DNA of 10,380 nt from Bacteroidota bacterium (GTDB lineage Bacteria > Bacteroidota > Ignavibacteria > UBA10030 > UBA6906). The translations under genes were made by a program, and so were the position numbers. The notes under the pieces were generated by a model that was not told the origin of the DNA, did not search any database, and was given only the letters and a program-made list of their open reading frames with translations. Location: the NCBI GenBank assembly GCA_003541875.1, contig DPLS01000404.1, forward strand, positions 1 to 10,380, in the 5' to 3' direction. Shown one piece after another: positions 1 to 6,904 of the stretch (position 1 is its first letter; each line of letters starts with the position of its first letter).

Positions 1-1950
1 CGACTCTTTCTTGAGCAACTGACGCCCTTCTTGCATAAGACGTGCCTTTTGTTCTTCCTCTCTTTTCCACGCTTCCCCTTCAAGAGATCGATGTTCCGAT
101 ACGGCTTGAGCTTCCTTCTTCCGCTGCTGCGTATTCAGGATTTTCACCTCGAGTGCCTGAGCATCGGTGTTCCCCGGATCGATGGCATAGATGGTTTCAA
201 TCTCTGACTGCGCCTTGTCGTATGCCCCTTCACCAAAGTAATCATTACTCCGACGTAGATACTCCTCAATTTTCGCGGCCCGGATAGCTCTTCGTTCTTC
301 TTCTTCCTTGTCGCGCAGTGCCTGCTCCTCAAGTTTGTGTTGGATCTCTTCCAGTTTCCGTTGTTGCCCCTCTTGCATCTGTTTCGTTTCCTCTTCCCTC
401 TTCAAATACTCCTGTCGGGCCGCATAGATCAAGCGCTCCAGCAACCGCCCTTTCTCGTGTGAAGGGTTCAGCAAGAAGATCTTCGTCGCTTCCTTCAGGG
501 CCTCTTCGAACTTATTCTGCAGAATCATCTCTTTCCCCCGGTCCACGTACGCACGGATCTTCTTTTCCTGAGCGAGTTTCCTTCCTTCTTCGATTGCCTC
601 TCTCACAGCCTGCTCGTATTTTCGGGTCTCCTCCTCCTCCCGCCGGCGCTGCGTTTCAACTTCATGTTGATTTACGAGTTCTTCCTCCTCCTTCCGCCGC
701 TTCATCTCCTCAACACGCAGTCGCTCCTCCTCCACCCGACGCTGGATTTCCACCTCGGCTTTTCGCTGCGCCTCTTCCTGCACTCGGTGTCGCTCATGTT
801 CAAAGTGCTCCTGTTGTGCCCGTTCGAGGCGCCGCTTGTCCTCTTCCAACCGTGCACGCAGTTCACTCTCAATCTGTTCGCGGGCGGCGGTTTCAGCTTC
901 CCGACGCGCCTGCTCCTCCCGCTCCTGTGCGATCCTCAATTGGTTGAGTTGGGAGCGCTCGTTCTCGATGCGGGCGCGAAATTCCTCTTCAAGTCGTTTC
1001 CGCTCTTGCTCTTGCTTTTCACGTTCCTCCCCCAGTCGGCGGGCAAGGTCAGCCTCCACACGTCGAAAATCCTCCTCCTTCGCAGTCCGGATGGCCTCCG
1101 CTTCTGCCATCGCTTGCCTGTTCACTTGCTCAAGCTTTTCACGTTCCTCTGTCAGGCGGCGCGCCATCTCCTCTTCAATCGCTCTCTTCTCCTCTTCAAC
1201 ACGCCTGGCGAGTTCCTGCGTCAGGCGTTCGCGCTCCTGCTGCAATTGGTTCTGAGCTTCTTCAACGATGCGCGTCCTGATCTGGTCTTCTGACTCCCGT
1301 AGCTGTGTCTCGGCCTGCTGTCGCCTCACTTCTTCTTCACGCTTACGCTCCGCCTGCTCCTCAAGCATCCGGCGGGTCTGCTCCTCATGCCTCTGACGCT
1401 CCTCTTCGAGCTTACGATTTGCCTCGTCCAGCTTCTTCTTGACTTCTTCCTCGGCTTTTCGGAAAGCTTCTTCGGCTTGCTTTCGACGCTGCTCGTCTTC
1501 ACTCCGTTGCTTTGCCTCCGCCACTGCGAGATGGCGTGCCTGCTCTTCAAGCGCTTTGCGCTGAGCGTCAAGCTCTTCCTTGTGAAGACGATCCTCTTCG
1601 GCAATTTTACGTTCCTGCTCCTTCAGTTCCTGCGCTTTTAGTTCCTGAAGCTTCTCTGCTGCCTCTGTTCGCGGAGCTACTTGTGGGGGAGCAACCGGAG
1701 GGGATTGTACTGGTTGCAGAGACTCGGTTTCAGGAGACGCCTTCCCTGTATCACGTTTCTCCATTGCATAACGTACACGTTCCTCGTAGGCTATCGCATA
1801 GGGGTTGTGGGGATCGGCTTCCATTGCAAGGCGGACAAGTCGTGCAGCACCTTCGAAGTCGCCAACCCTAAACATCTTGTCGGCCATTTTCAGGTACTCG
1901 CCAGCCTTCTTGCGTCGTTCTTGTCGTGCTGCTTCGTCGAGCTCAGGCAT
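1..1950 (-). CDS. Long coiled-coil protein with TPR-like hairpins, 3' end outside window
   Basis: This frame is open from an ATG at 1950 to the left edge, giving 650 residues with no stop, so the C-terminus is missing. An in-frame TAG at 1968-1966 leaves this as the first ATG. Residues about 17-52 form a TPR-like helical hairpin (motif GDFEGAARL, then EADPHNPYA). Residues 75-95 are Pro/Gln-rich. Residues about 95-460 are an almost unbroken Glu/Arg/Lys/Gln-rich coiled coil, with a rough 40-residue internal repeat (ARRLTEEREKLEQ at 263, ARRLGEEREKQEQ at 303). Two more TPR-like hairpins follow at about 465-498 and 562-597 (AIDPGNTDA), separated by short coil. No signal peptide or membrane span is visible. 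The hairpin type recurs in the 826-aa neighbour, so the pair probably act together or are paralogous in part. A scaffold or filament-like role is only a guess from composition. No good Shine-Dalgarno precedes the ATG; it overlaps the stop of a tiny upstream ORF. Confidence 0.85.
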   Translation of the reverse strand, partial: MPELDEAARQERRKKAGEYLKMADKMFRVGDFEGAARLVRLAMEADPHNPYAIAYEERVRYAMEKRDTGKASPETESLQPVQSPPVAPPQVAPRTEAAEKLQELKAQELKEQERKIAEEDRLHKEELDAQRKALEEQARHLAVAEAKQRSEDEQRRKQAEEAFRKAEEEVKKKLDEANRKLEEERQRHEEQTRRMLEEQAERKREEEVRRQQAETQLRESEDQIRTRIVEEAQNQLQQERERLTQELARRVEEEKRAIEEEMARRLTEEREKLEQVNRQAMAEAEAIRTAKEEDFRRVEADLARRLGEEREKQEQERKRLEEEFRARIENERSQLNQLRIAQEREEQARREAETAAREQIESELRARLEEDKRRLERAQQEHFEHERHRVQEEAQRKAEVEIQRRVEEERLRVEEMKRRKEEEELVNQHEVETQRRREEEETRKYEQAVREAIEEGRKLAQEKKIRAYVDRGKEMILQNKFEEALKEATKIFLLNPSHEKGRLLERLIYAARQEYLKREEETKQMQEGQQRKLEEIQHKLEEQALRDKEEEERRAIRAAKIEEYLRRSNDYFGEGAYDKAQSEIETIYAIDPGNTDAQALEVKILNTQQRKKEAQAVSEHRSLEGEAWKREEEQKARLMQEGRQLLKKES

Positions 1951-1982
1951 CAGGAATGGCGTGATCTACAACTGAACATCAT
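1950..1982 (-). other. Tiny upstream ORF, 10 codons, stop overlaps next start
   Basis: The ORF begins ATGATG at 1982, reads MMFSCRSRHS and ends with TGA at 1952-1950. The last base of this TGA is the first base of the ATG of the long coiled-coil gene (TGATG overlap). An AAGGA lies 9 nt before its ATG and is the only Shine-Dalgarno-like sequence in the leader. It could supply ribosomes to the downstream gene, which lacks its own site, by termination-reinitiation. The peptide resembles nothing I know and the arrangement may be chance. Confidence 0.3.
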
Positions 1983-2005
1983 GCGGGTTCTTCCTTTTTG
2001 TACAT
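1979..2005 (-). other. Tiny leader ORF MYKKEEPA
   Basis: An eight-codon ORF lies in the leader between the promoter at 2054-2082 and the coiled-coil gene. Its TGA overlaps the next small ORF's ATG in an ATGA. It has no ribosome binding site of its own (CACCTC precedes the ATG), and the same frame is open far upstream as an antisense shadow, so it may not be translated independently. It is listed because it completes a chain of two stop/start overlaps. Confidence 0.2.
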
Positions 2006-2053
2006 GAGGTGCGAGTGCAGAGGATCACTCAACCAAGCCGCTTTGTGCAGGGA

Positions 2054-2082
2054 AATATATCCAATATCACTTTGAATGTCAA
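2054..2082 (-). promoter_or_regulatory. Sigma-70-type promoter of the long coiled-coil gene
   Basis: On the minus strand TTGACA (2082-2077) and TATATT (2059-2054) are separated by 17 nt. The predicted start of transcription is near 2047, giving a leader of about 97 nt. The hexamers, spacer length and spacer edges (TTC after the -35, TTGGA before the -10) equal those of the promoter at 4688-4716. Confidence 0.7.
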
Positions 2083-2147
2083 CGCAACAAACAAAGGGAA
2101 GTCCCTCACTTGTGCGGTTCGACGGAGATGTTCCTGCGAAACGGGCG

Positions 2148-4628
2148 TTAACGGGTGATCGTGTGTTGAAATTCAGGATCAGGTCGGAGGTTGTAGAAGT
2201 CCATGTCGAGAATGCTGGAAAGGCGGTACCGAACGTTAAGCGCCTTGCCAAGATGTTCAAGGGCTTGATCCCTGTCGGTTTGAAGGGCATACATGCGGGC
2301 CGTGTTGTAGAGAACATCAAGGTTGCCAGGAGCAATCTGGCGTGCCCGAGCACTAGCCTCAAGTGCATTCTTGAAAGCGCCGAGTCGTGTTTCGGTAAGC
2401 GCCAGATATGAGTAGGCCACTGCATCCAGCGGATTCGTCGCCACGGCCGTCTCAAGCAGAGCTTTGGCACGCTGGAGCGTTGCCTCCCATTGTGGCTTCG
2501 GACGACCCGCGGTCTGGTAAATGCGACCGAGCTTGTAGTAGTCGACGTAGTGTTGTGTCTGGGCAACTCGATCGACAAGAATCTGAGCGGCACGCTCCGG
2601 TCTGTGTGCATATTCCAACAAGTCCGCATACTCGGAACTGGCATATCCGCTTCGATCCCGGGCATACAGCATTCCCTGCTCAAAACTCTTGAGCGCATCC
2701 ACATATTCATTCCTGTTACTCTCTCCTTGCGATCTCAGATTCTCATCGCGCAAATGTTGAATCAATCCCATTGTGGTGTAGGATTCAGCGTTGCGCGGGT
2801 CATCCGCAACAGCCTTCGCAGCAACTCTCAAAGCATCGTCAACACGTCCTTTGATTGTATACACAAAGGCGAGTCTGCGTTGCGTTTCAGCGTCACTCGG
2901 TGCGAACGCAGCTCCACGTTCAAGTTCTTCCACAGCACGGTCATACTCCAATCGATACTGTGCGATAAGACCTCGTATTCGGTAGCTCTCGGGCGATCGT
3001 GCGCCGAGAGCCAGGGCTTGAGTCAAGTACCTCCAGGCCATTTGCACACGAGTTCCCACCGTATCAACCTCCCTCTCAATTGCAGTCAGATGTGCCGATG
3101 CCAATCCAAGATCAGCCTCACTGAACAAGGAATCCCGATCCAGAGCAAGGGCGAAGGACGAGATCGCCGTGTTGATGAACTGCGGGTCATTCTGGCGAAG
3201 GTACCACCGTCCCCGCGCATACGCATCAAAGGCTTCTGGTGAGGTATTCGATACTCGTGTGAAGATCTCCTCTTCCTGCGATTCTGTCGCGACCTGCATG
3301 GCACTCATGATTGCTCGCCCGACTTCCCGTGTTGTCGACTGAAGCTCCCTTACAGAATTCTGAATCTGCTTCGACCACACCGGGCCACTCGAGGAAGTAT
3401 CGAAAAGTGTCACCTGGAACGTCACGCGGTCATCCACTCTTGCCACGCTCCATGCCAGAAAATACCGGGCACCAAGGTTGCGTGCGGCTCTGGACAAATC
3501 ACCTGTATACGTGCGAAGCGAAAACGTCGTGGCCGGTGCAACAACTCTCAAGTCACTCACCGTTGAAACTATGCTGATGAGTTCCTCGGTCACAGCTTCT
3601 GCAAGAAACTGAGATGAGCTGTCAGCATTTTGGGGTGTTGCCGGCAGAACGAGCAGCGAATACTTCGGTGGAAATACCGCCTGCTTCAAACTTGTAATGA
3701 TGTAGTACGCCGACACTACCACGAGAACCACGCCGATGCCAATCAACACTGGCCTGAGAGGAATATGAACCTTTGAAACCCGCTCAATAATCCGTTCGAC
3801 AACCGGTGGTTTCGGTGGGGGCGCGGGTCCGTCGGACACAGGTGGGAGGCCGAGCTCACTCTCCGGTCGAACGATTTCCTTGCTTCCCCAGACTTCAGCC
3901 GGAGTTTGGATTGAAGGCGTCGGCAACGGTGTGGCAGGGACTGCTGTTGCTGCTTCTGAAGCCCTTCGTCTCGCCTCTTCCTCCTGAATTCGCTCGGCAA
4001 GCTCTTTCGCCTTCGAGATGTTGGCCGCAAGATCCTTCGCCTCATCATTCTCCGGATCGATGGCAAGAAGCTCATCAAGAAGTTCCGTGCCTCGATCGTA
4101 TTTCTCGCGTTGATAGAAATTGTTTGCTTTTTGAAGGAGGTCTGCAATCTTCTTCTGATTCGACTCGCGTCGGGCGCGCTCCTGCGCTGCCAACTCCTTC
4201 GCTTGCTGTTCGGCTTGGCGCTTCTTCGCCTTCGCATTTTCCTGCTGTTGCTTGCGTGCCTTCTGCAGACGTTCGCGCAGGCCTTCTACCTCGGCAGGAT
4301 CTTTGAGAAGCGGACCCAGTTCCTCCAGAAGTTCAGCGGCCTTATCAATCTTCCTGCCGTCAATTGCAGCAAAGAACCTGTTGCTGAGGTCGTTTAGCGT
4401 CTGTTCATCACGGGAGACCGATACTGGTTTTGCAGGAGTCGGTGGCGGTGGATCGGGGTGTACGGGTCTTGGTGGATCGGGTGGCAGAAGAGGCTTGGTG
4501 ATGTGGTCTGCCTTCTGCTCCTCCTTCTCGATACGTTTCAGCTCTGCTTCTTCCGCTCTCCGCCGAATCTCCTCAAGCAGTTTCTGCCGTTCAAGGTCTT
4601 TCCGCTTTTCCTGGTCGTCCAACGCCAT
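2148..4628 (-). CDS. Membrane-anchored coiled-coil, TolB-like and TPR protein (826 aa)
   Basis: Residues 1-45 are a charged helix and 46-70 a Pro-rich linker. Residues 77-225 are coil with helical hairpins, including a TPR-like unit at about 163-200 (FYQREKYDRG, then AIDPENDEA) that matches those in the neighbouring coiled-coil protein. A second Pro-rich linker (226-276) leads to one membrane span at about 291-313. The following domain (about 323-446) resembles the TolB/FlgO-like domain found before TPRs in adenylate-cyclase-associated proteins: the strand YSLLVLPA, GARYFLAWSVARVDDRVTF, and LFDTSSSGPVWSKQI. Residues about 460-826 hold some eight or nine TPR units. Basic residues before the span favour a cytoplasmic coil and an extracytoplasmic TolB-like/TPR half, but this is inferred. 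The molecular role is unknown; TPRs imply protein binding. The ATG at 4628 lacks an evident Shine-Dalgarno but follows a strong promoter. No terminator is seen before the next gene's promoter 66 nt downstream. Confidence 0.88.
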   Translation of the reverse strand: MALDDQEKRKDLERQKLLEEIRRRAEEAELKRIEKEEQKADHITKPLLPPDPPRPVHPDPPPPTPAKPVSVSRDEQTLNDLSNRFFAAIDGRKIDKAAELLEELGPLLKDPAEVEGLRERLQKARKQQQENAKAKKRQAEQQAKELAAQERARRESNQKKIADLLQKANNFYQREKYDRGTELLDELLAIDPENDEAKDLAANISKAKELAERIQEEEARRRASEAATAVPATPLPTPSIQTPAEVWGSKEIVRPESELGLPPVSDGPAPPPKPPVVERIIERVSKVHIPLRPVLIGIGVVLVVVSAYYIITSLKQAVFPPKYSLLVLPATPQNADSSSQFLAEAVTEELISIVSTVSDLRVVAPATTFSLRTYTGDLSRAARNLGARYFLAWSVARVDDRVTFQVTLFDTSSSGPVWSKQIQNSVRELQSTTREVGRAIMSAMQVATESQEEEIFTRVSNTSPEAFDAYARGRWYLRQNDPQFINTAISSFALALDRDSLFSEADLGLASAHLTAIEREVDTVGTRVQMAWRYLTQALALGARSPESYRIRGLIAQYRLEYDRAVEELERGAAFAPSDAETQRRLAFVYTIKGRVDDALRVAAKAVADDPRNAESYTTMGLIQHLRDENLRSQGESNRNEYVDALKSFEQGMLYARDRSGYASSEYADLLEYAHRPERAAQILVDRVAQTQHYVDYYKLGRIYQTAGRPKPQWEATLQRAKALLETAVATNPLDAVAYSYLALTETRLGAFKNALEASARARQIAPGNLDVLYNTARMYALQTDRDQALEHLGKALNVRYRLSSILDMDFYNLRPDPEFQHTITR

Positions 4629-4687
4629 AACGTCTGGTCTGTGGAGAAAAAGTGCATCTGCACGAAGAGCAGCACACAGGCAACAAA

Positions 4688-4716
4688 AATATATCCAAAA
4701 CGTATACGAATGTCAA
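4688..4716 (-). promoter_or_regulatory. Sigma-70-type promoter of the TPR/TolB-like gene
   Basis: TTGACA (4716-4711) and TATATT (4693-4688) on the minus strand have a 17-nt spacer. Predicted transcription starts near 4681, leaving a leader of about 53 nt. The -35 with its 3' flank (TTGACATTC) and the -10 with both flanks (TTGGATATATTT) are identical to the promoter at 2054-2082, while the 9 nt in between differ. Confidence 0.7.
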
Positions 4717-4780
4717 ACAGACGAAGGATTGCTTTCCCCGAAGATTCTTTCTAAGTTTGTTGTGCAATCTTATAACATTC

Positions 4781-4785
4781 GGAGG
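4781..4785 (+). promoter_or_regulatory. Ribosome binding site of lemA
   Basis: GGAGG lies 5 nt before the ATG at 4791 and fixes that start. It contrasts with the absence of such a site before the two large minus-strand genes. Confidence 0.75.
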
Positions 4786-4790
4786 CTCCC

Positions 4791-5357
4791 ATGATTGTTT
4801 TCTATGGCTTTGTCATTCTCGTTGCTGTGCTCATCCTGTGGGCAATCGGCAAATACAACTCACTTGTTACTCTCAGGAACCAGGTTGCGAACGGGTGGAA
4901 GCAAATCGACGTTCAGCTGAAGCGGCGGCATGATCTCATCCCCAATCTTGTGAACACGGTAAAGGGATACATGCAATTTGAGCAAGAGACGCTGGAGAAA
5001 GTGATCAAGGCGCGCAATGCGGCAGTCAGCGCGACCGGCGTCGGCAACATCGCCGCAAAAGAAGGAGAGTTGAGCGGTGCGCTCTCCCGTCTGTTCGCTC
5101 TTGCTGAGAACTACCCGACGCTCAAGGCAAATGAAAACGTGAAGCAACTTCAGGAGGAGTTGTCCAGCACGGAGAACAAAATCAGCTTTGCCCGACAGTT
5201 CTACAACGACATCGCCACAAAATTCAACATCTCTCAGCAGGTGTTTCCGGGGAATCTCATCGCCGGGATGTTCGGCTTTCAAGCTGCCGAACTTTTCGAG
5301 GTTAAAGAGGCGGCTGAGCGAGAGGTCCCAACTGTGGATCTGTCGTTAAAGAAGTAG
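4791..5357 (+). CDS. lemA: LemA family membrane protein
   Basis: The 188-aa product matches the LemA family in length and layout. A short N-terminal membrane segment (about 2-19) is followed by a helical bundle starting with the family hallmark KYNSLVTLRNQVANGWKQID and the block LKRRHDLIPNLVNTVKGYM. The helix with LQEELSSTENKISFARQFYND and the conserved end (PGNLIAGMFGF, then FEV) are also present. LemA proteins are membrane-anchored with the helical domain facing out of the cytoplasm; their biochemical role is not settled, but they are often paired with HtpX-type proteases. Here htpX begins 5 nt after the lemA stop, so the two are surely one operon. Divergent from the TPR/TolB-like gene; I found no convincing promoter in the upstream gap. 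Confidence 0.93.
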   Translation: MIVFYGFVILVAVLILWAIGKYNSLVTLRNQVANGWKQIDVQLKRRHDLIPNLVNTVKGYMQFEQETLEKVIKARNAAVSATGVGNIAAKEGELSGALSRLFALAENYPTLKANENVKQLQEELSSTENKISFARQFYNDIATKFNISQQVFPGNLIAGMFGFQAAELFEVKEAAEREVPTVDLSLKK

Positions 5358-5362
5358 CCCGC

Positions 5363-6304
5363 ATGTCGCAGTTGCCTCCAAACATTTACGAGCAGCAGGC
5401 GGCCAACAAGCGCAATACAATTATCGTGATGGCGATCTTTACCGCGTTTGTTGGCTTTCTGGGATTCGGCGTCGATGCGTTTATTCTGGGAAGTGAATTC
5501 CCTATCGCTACGTTTATCGCTCTCTGTATAGGAGCGGGTACGGCATATTGGGGACTGGCAAACGGGGCTACTGCTATACTGACCTCTGCTTCAGCCGCCC
5601 CAATTCCTCCCGATGATCCAAGGTATCAACAACTGAGGAACGTAGTCGATGAAATGACGATCGCCTCTGGTCTCCCGAGCCCCCGGCTCTTTGTAATACC
5701 AGATCCTGATCCCAATGCCTTTGCGACCGGCAAAGACCCGGGGCATGCAAGCATTGCAGTAACGAATGGTCTGCTTGAGAAACTGAATAGAGAAGAGTTG
5801 CAAGCGGTAGTTGCCCACGAGATGAGTCACGTGCGGAACTACGACACCCGGATGATGACAGTCGTGGCCGCCCTGGCTGGAGCGGTAATGCTGCTGTCCG
5901 AGTTTGGATTGCGGGCGACGTGGTTAGGAGGTGGGAAAAAACGGGATCGTGGAGGGTTGGGCCCCATTCTGCTGGTTCTCTGGCTCGTGGCAATGATTCT
6001 CGCTCCTCTCATAACGCAACTTCTTTCGATGGCGGTTTCGCGACAACGCGAATATCTTGCCGATGCCTCTGGCGCGGAACTCACGCGCAACCCGCTCGCA
6101 CTCGCCGCAGCACTGCAAAAGATCGATGCCGCCAATGAACCAACCCGTTCGATCAAGAGGGGCACGGGTCATCTGTGTATCGCCGACCCGTTAGGAAGAA
6201 GTGTCAACTCAAAAGAGGGGGCTCTTGCCGATCTTTTCGCTACTCATCCGCCGATCGACAAGCGAATCATGTTGCTGAAGGCGATGGCATTTCAGCACAC
6301 GTAA
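5363..6304 (+). CDS. htpX: HtpX-like M48 family membrane zinc metalloprotease
   Basis: The 313-aa protein has the M48 zinc motif HEMSH at 152-156 and the third zinc ligand Glu230 in SRQREYLADASGAEL. Two N-terminal hydrophobic segments (about 19-40 and 46-70) and two central ones (about 163-183 and 199-222) place it in the inner membrane with the catalytic site on the cytoplasmic side, as known for HtpX. The C-terminal FATHPPIDKRI motif is typical. HtpX degrades damaged or misfolded membrane proteins and is usually stress induced. The start 5 nt after lemA has only a weak AAAGAAG upstream, consistent with translational coupling. The first 18 residues before the membrane span (PPNIYEQQAANKR) are typical of the LemA-linked subgroup. 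All visible active-site residues are intact. Confidence 0.93.
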   Translation: MSQLPPNIYEQQAANKRNTIIVMAIFTAFVGFLGFGVDAFILGSEFPIATFIALCIGAGTAYWGLANGATAILTSASAAPIPPDDPRYQQLRNVVDEMTIASGLPSPRLFVIPDPDPNAFATGKDPGHASIAVTNGLLEKLNREELQAVVAHEMSHVRNYDTRMMTVVAALAGAVMLLSEFGLRATWLGGGKKRDRGGLGPILLVLWLVAMILAPLITQLLSMAVSRQREYLADASGAELTRNPLALAAALQKIDAANEPTRSIKRGTGHLCIADPLGRSVNSKEGALADLFATHPPIDKRIMLLKAMAFQHT

Positions 6305-6311
6305 GAGCAGA

Positions 6312-6812
6312 TCATTTCTGTTGCGCTGTGGATAGAATCGAGAGCATGTCTGCTTCGAGCGTCGCGTTCGGCTTCTCGGTGATACGTCCAACCTCGGTCC
6401 CGTTTTTCAGGAAGATAAATGTCGGCACGAGCTTGATGTTGTACTGTTCGGCCAGTCCCTCCTCACTCTTCTTTGCACGATCAAGTCCGTGAAGTCGGAC
6501 ACGTGAAGGCGCGATGCCACACTGATCGGCAATCTTGAGAAAATGGGGAACCTCCCTGCGGCTGTCGCCACACCACGTTCCGAGAAACACGAGAAAGTCC
6601 ACCCCTTCGTTGACGTTACCAATCAATCCGACCAGATCCCGATCCAGCACAACCGTGTCATAGCGCGCTTTGAACTGATGGAGCTCGGGCTTGTCAAACA
6701 CGGATCGTTCAAGCCACCCAATCTCAATGACCTCCGATTTCGTTCCGACTGTGCCACCACATCCACTCAGAAAGCACACGATAAGTAGGAAGAGCAACAA
6801 TCGCTGCATCAT
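6312..6812 (-). CDS. Thioredoxin-fold lipoprotein with CxxS active site
   Basis: The 166-aa product starts with a lipoprotein signal: hydrophobic residues 4-14, then lipobox LSGC with Cys18 as the predicted lipidated residue. The mature part is a thioredoxin fold: strand VDFLVFLGTW, active site Cys81-Gly-Asp-Ser84, and the cis-proline strand LVPTFIFLKNG (Pro130). The resolving cysteine is Ser84, so a classical dithiol oxidoreductase cycle cannot use this pair; Cys98 is the only other cysteine in the fold. Such CxxS proteins may act as monothiol reductases, chaperones or mixed-disulfide traps; which applies here is unknown. It should face the periplasm. An AGAGG 6 nt upstream supports the ATG at 6812, and ATG at 6809 is a possible alternative. 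The gene runs tail to tail with htpX, leaving a 7-nt gap and no visible terminator. Confidence 0.85.
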   Translation of the reverse strand: MMQRLLLFLLIVCFLSGCGGTVGTKSEVIEIGWLERSVFDKPELHQFKARYDTVVLDRDLVGLIGNVNEGVDFLVFLGTWCGDSRREVPHFLKIADQCGIAPSRVRLHGLDRAKKSEEGLAEQYNIKLVPTFIFLKNGTEVGRITEKPNATLEADMLSILSTAQQK

Positions 6813-6827
6813 TAGAGACCTCTTCTG

Positions 6828-6856
6828 TTTACTTTTCCTGATGATTCCATTATATT
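6828..6856 (+). promoter_or_regulatory. Probable promoter of queF-yhhQ
   Basis: TTTACT (6828-6833) and TATATT (6851-6856) have a 17-nt spacer. Predicted transcription starts near 6863, inside the palindrome at 6855-6870, leaving a leader of about 40 nt. The -10 overlaps that of the divergent lipoprotein gene. Confidence 0.5.
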
Positions 6857-6878
6857 GCTCACGTCAGCAATGTAGCAA
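6849..6878 (-). promoter_or_regulatory. Probable promoter of the thioredoxin-like lipoprotein gene
   Basis: On the minus strand a perfect TATAAT (6854-6849) follows TTGCTA (6878-6873) after 18 nt. The two divergent -10 boxes share 6851-6854, so the two promoters should compete for RNA polymerase. Confidence 0.5.
6855..6870. promoter_or_regulatory. 16-bp imperfect palindrome, candidate operator
   Basis: TTGCTCACGTCAGCAA is symmetric in 14 of 16 positions (TTGCT / AGCAA arms around ACGT). It covers the predicted queF start point and sits in the spacer of the opposite promoter, where a bound dimeric regulator would affect both. The regulator is not identifiable from this window. Confidence 0.45.
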
Positions 6879-6904
6879 ACACAATCCCAAAAGACAACAC
6901 TGCC

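Noticed and set aside
318..1641. Several long plus-strand ORFs (up to 209 codons) opposite the coiled-coil gene
   Set aside because: They are antisense shadows: the Glu/Arg/Gln-rich coil has few codons whose complement is a stop, and the products are low-complexity Ser/Pro/Leu/Phe-rich with no motifs or ribosome binding sites.
1979..2710. 243-codon minus-strand ORF overlapping the TPR/TolB-like gene in another frame
   Set aside because: It overlaps well-supported TPR coding sequence, shows no domain, and runs across that gene's stop and the next promoter. Only its last codons are noted, as the leader ORF.
4771..4776. TATAAC as a -10 box for lemA
   Set aside because: It would put the transcription start inside the GGAGG ribosome binding site, and there is no matching -35.
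6813..6904. PreQ1 riboswitch upstream of queF
   Set aside because: I looked for the C-rich loop/A-rich tail arrangement of the small preQ1-I class and did not find it; the visible structure is a DNA palindrome at the promoters instead.
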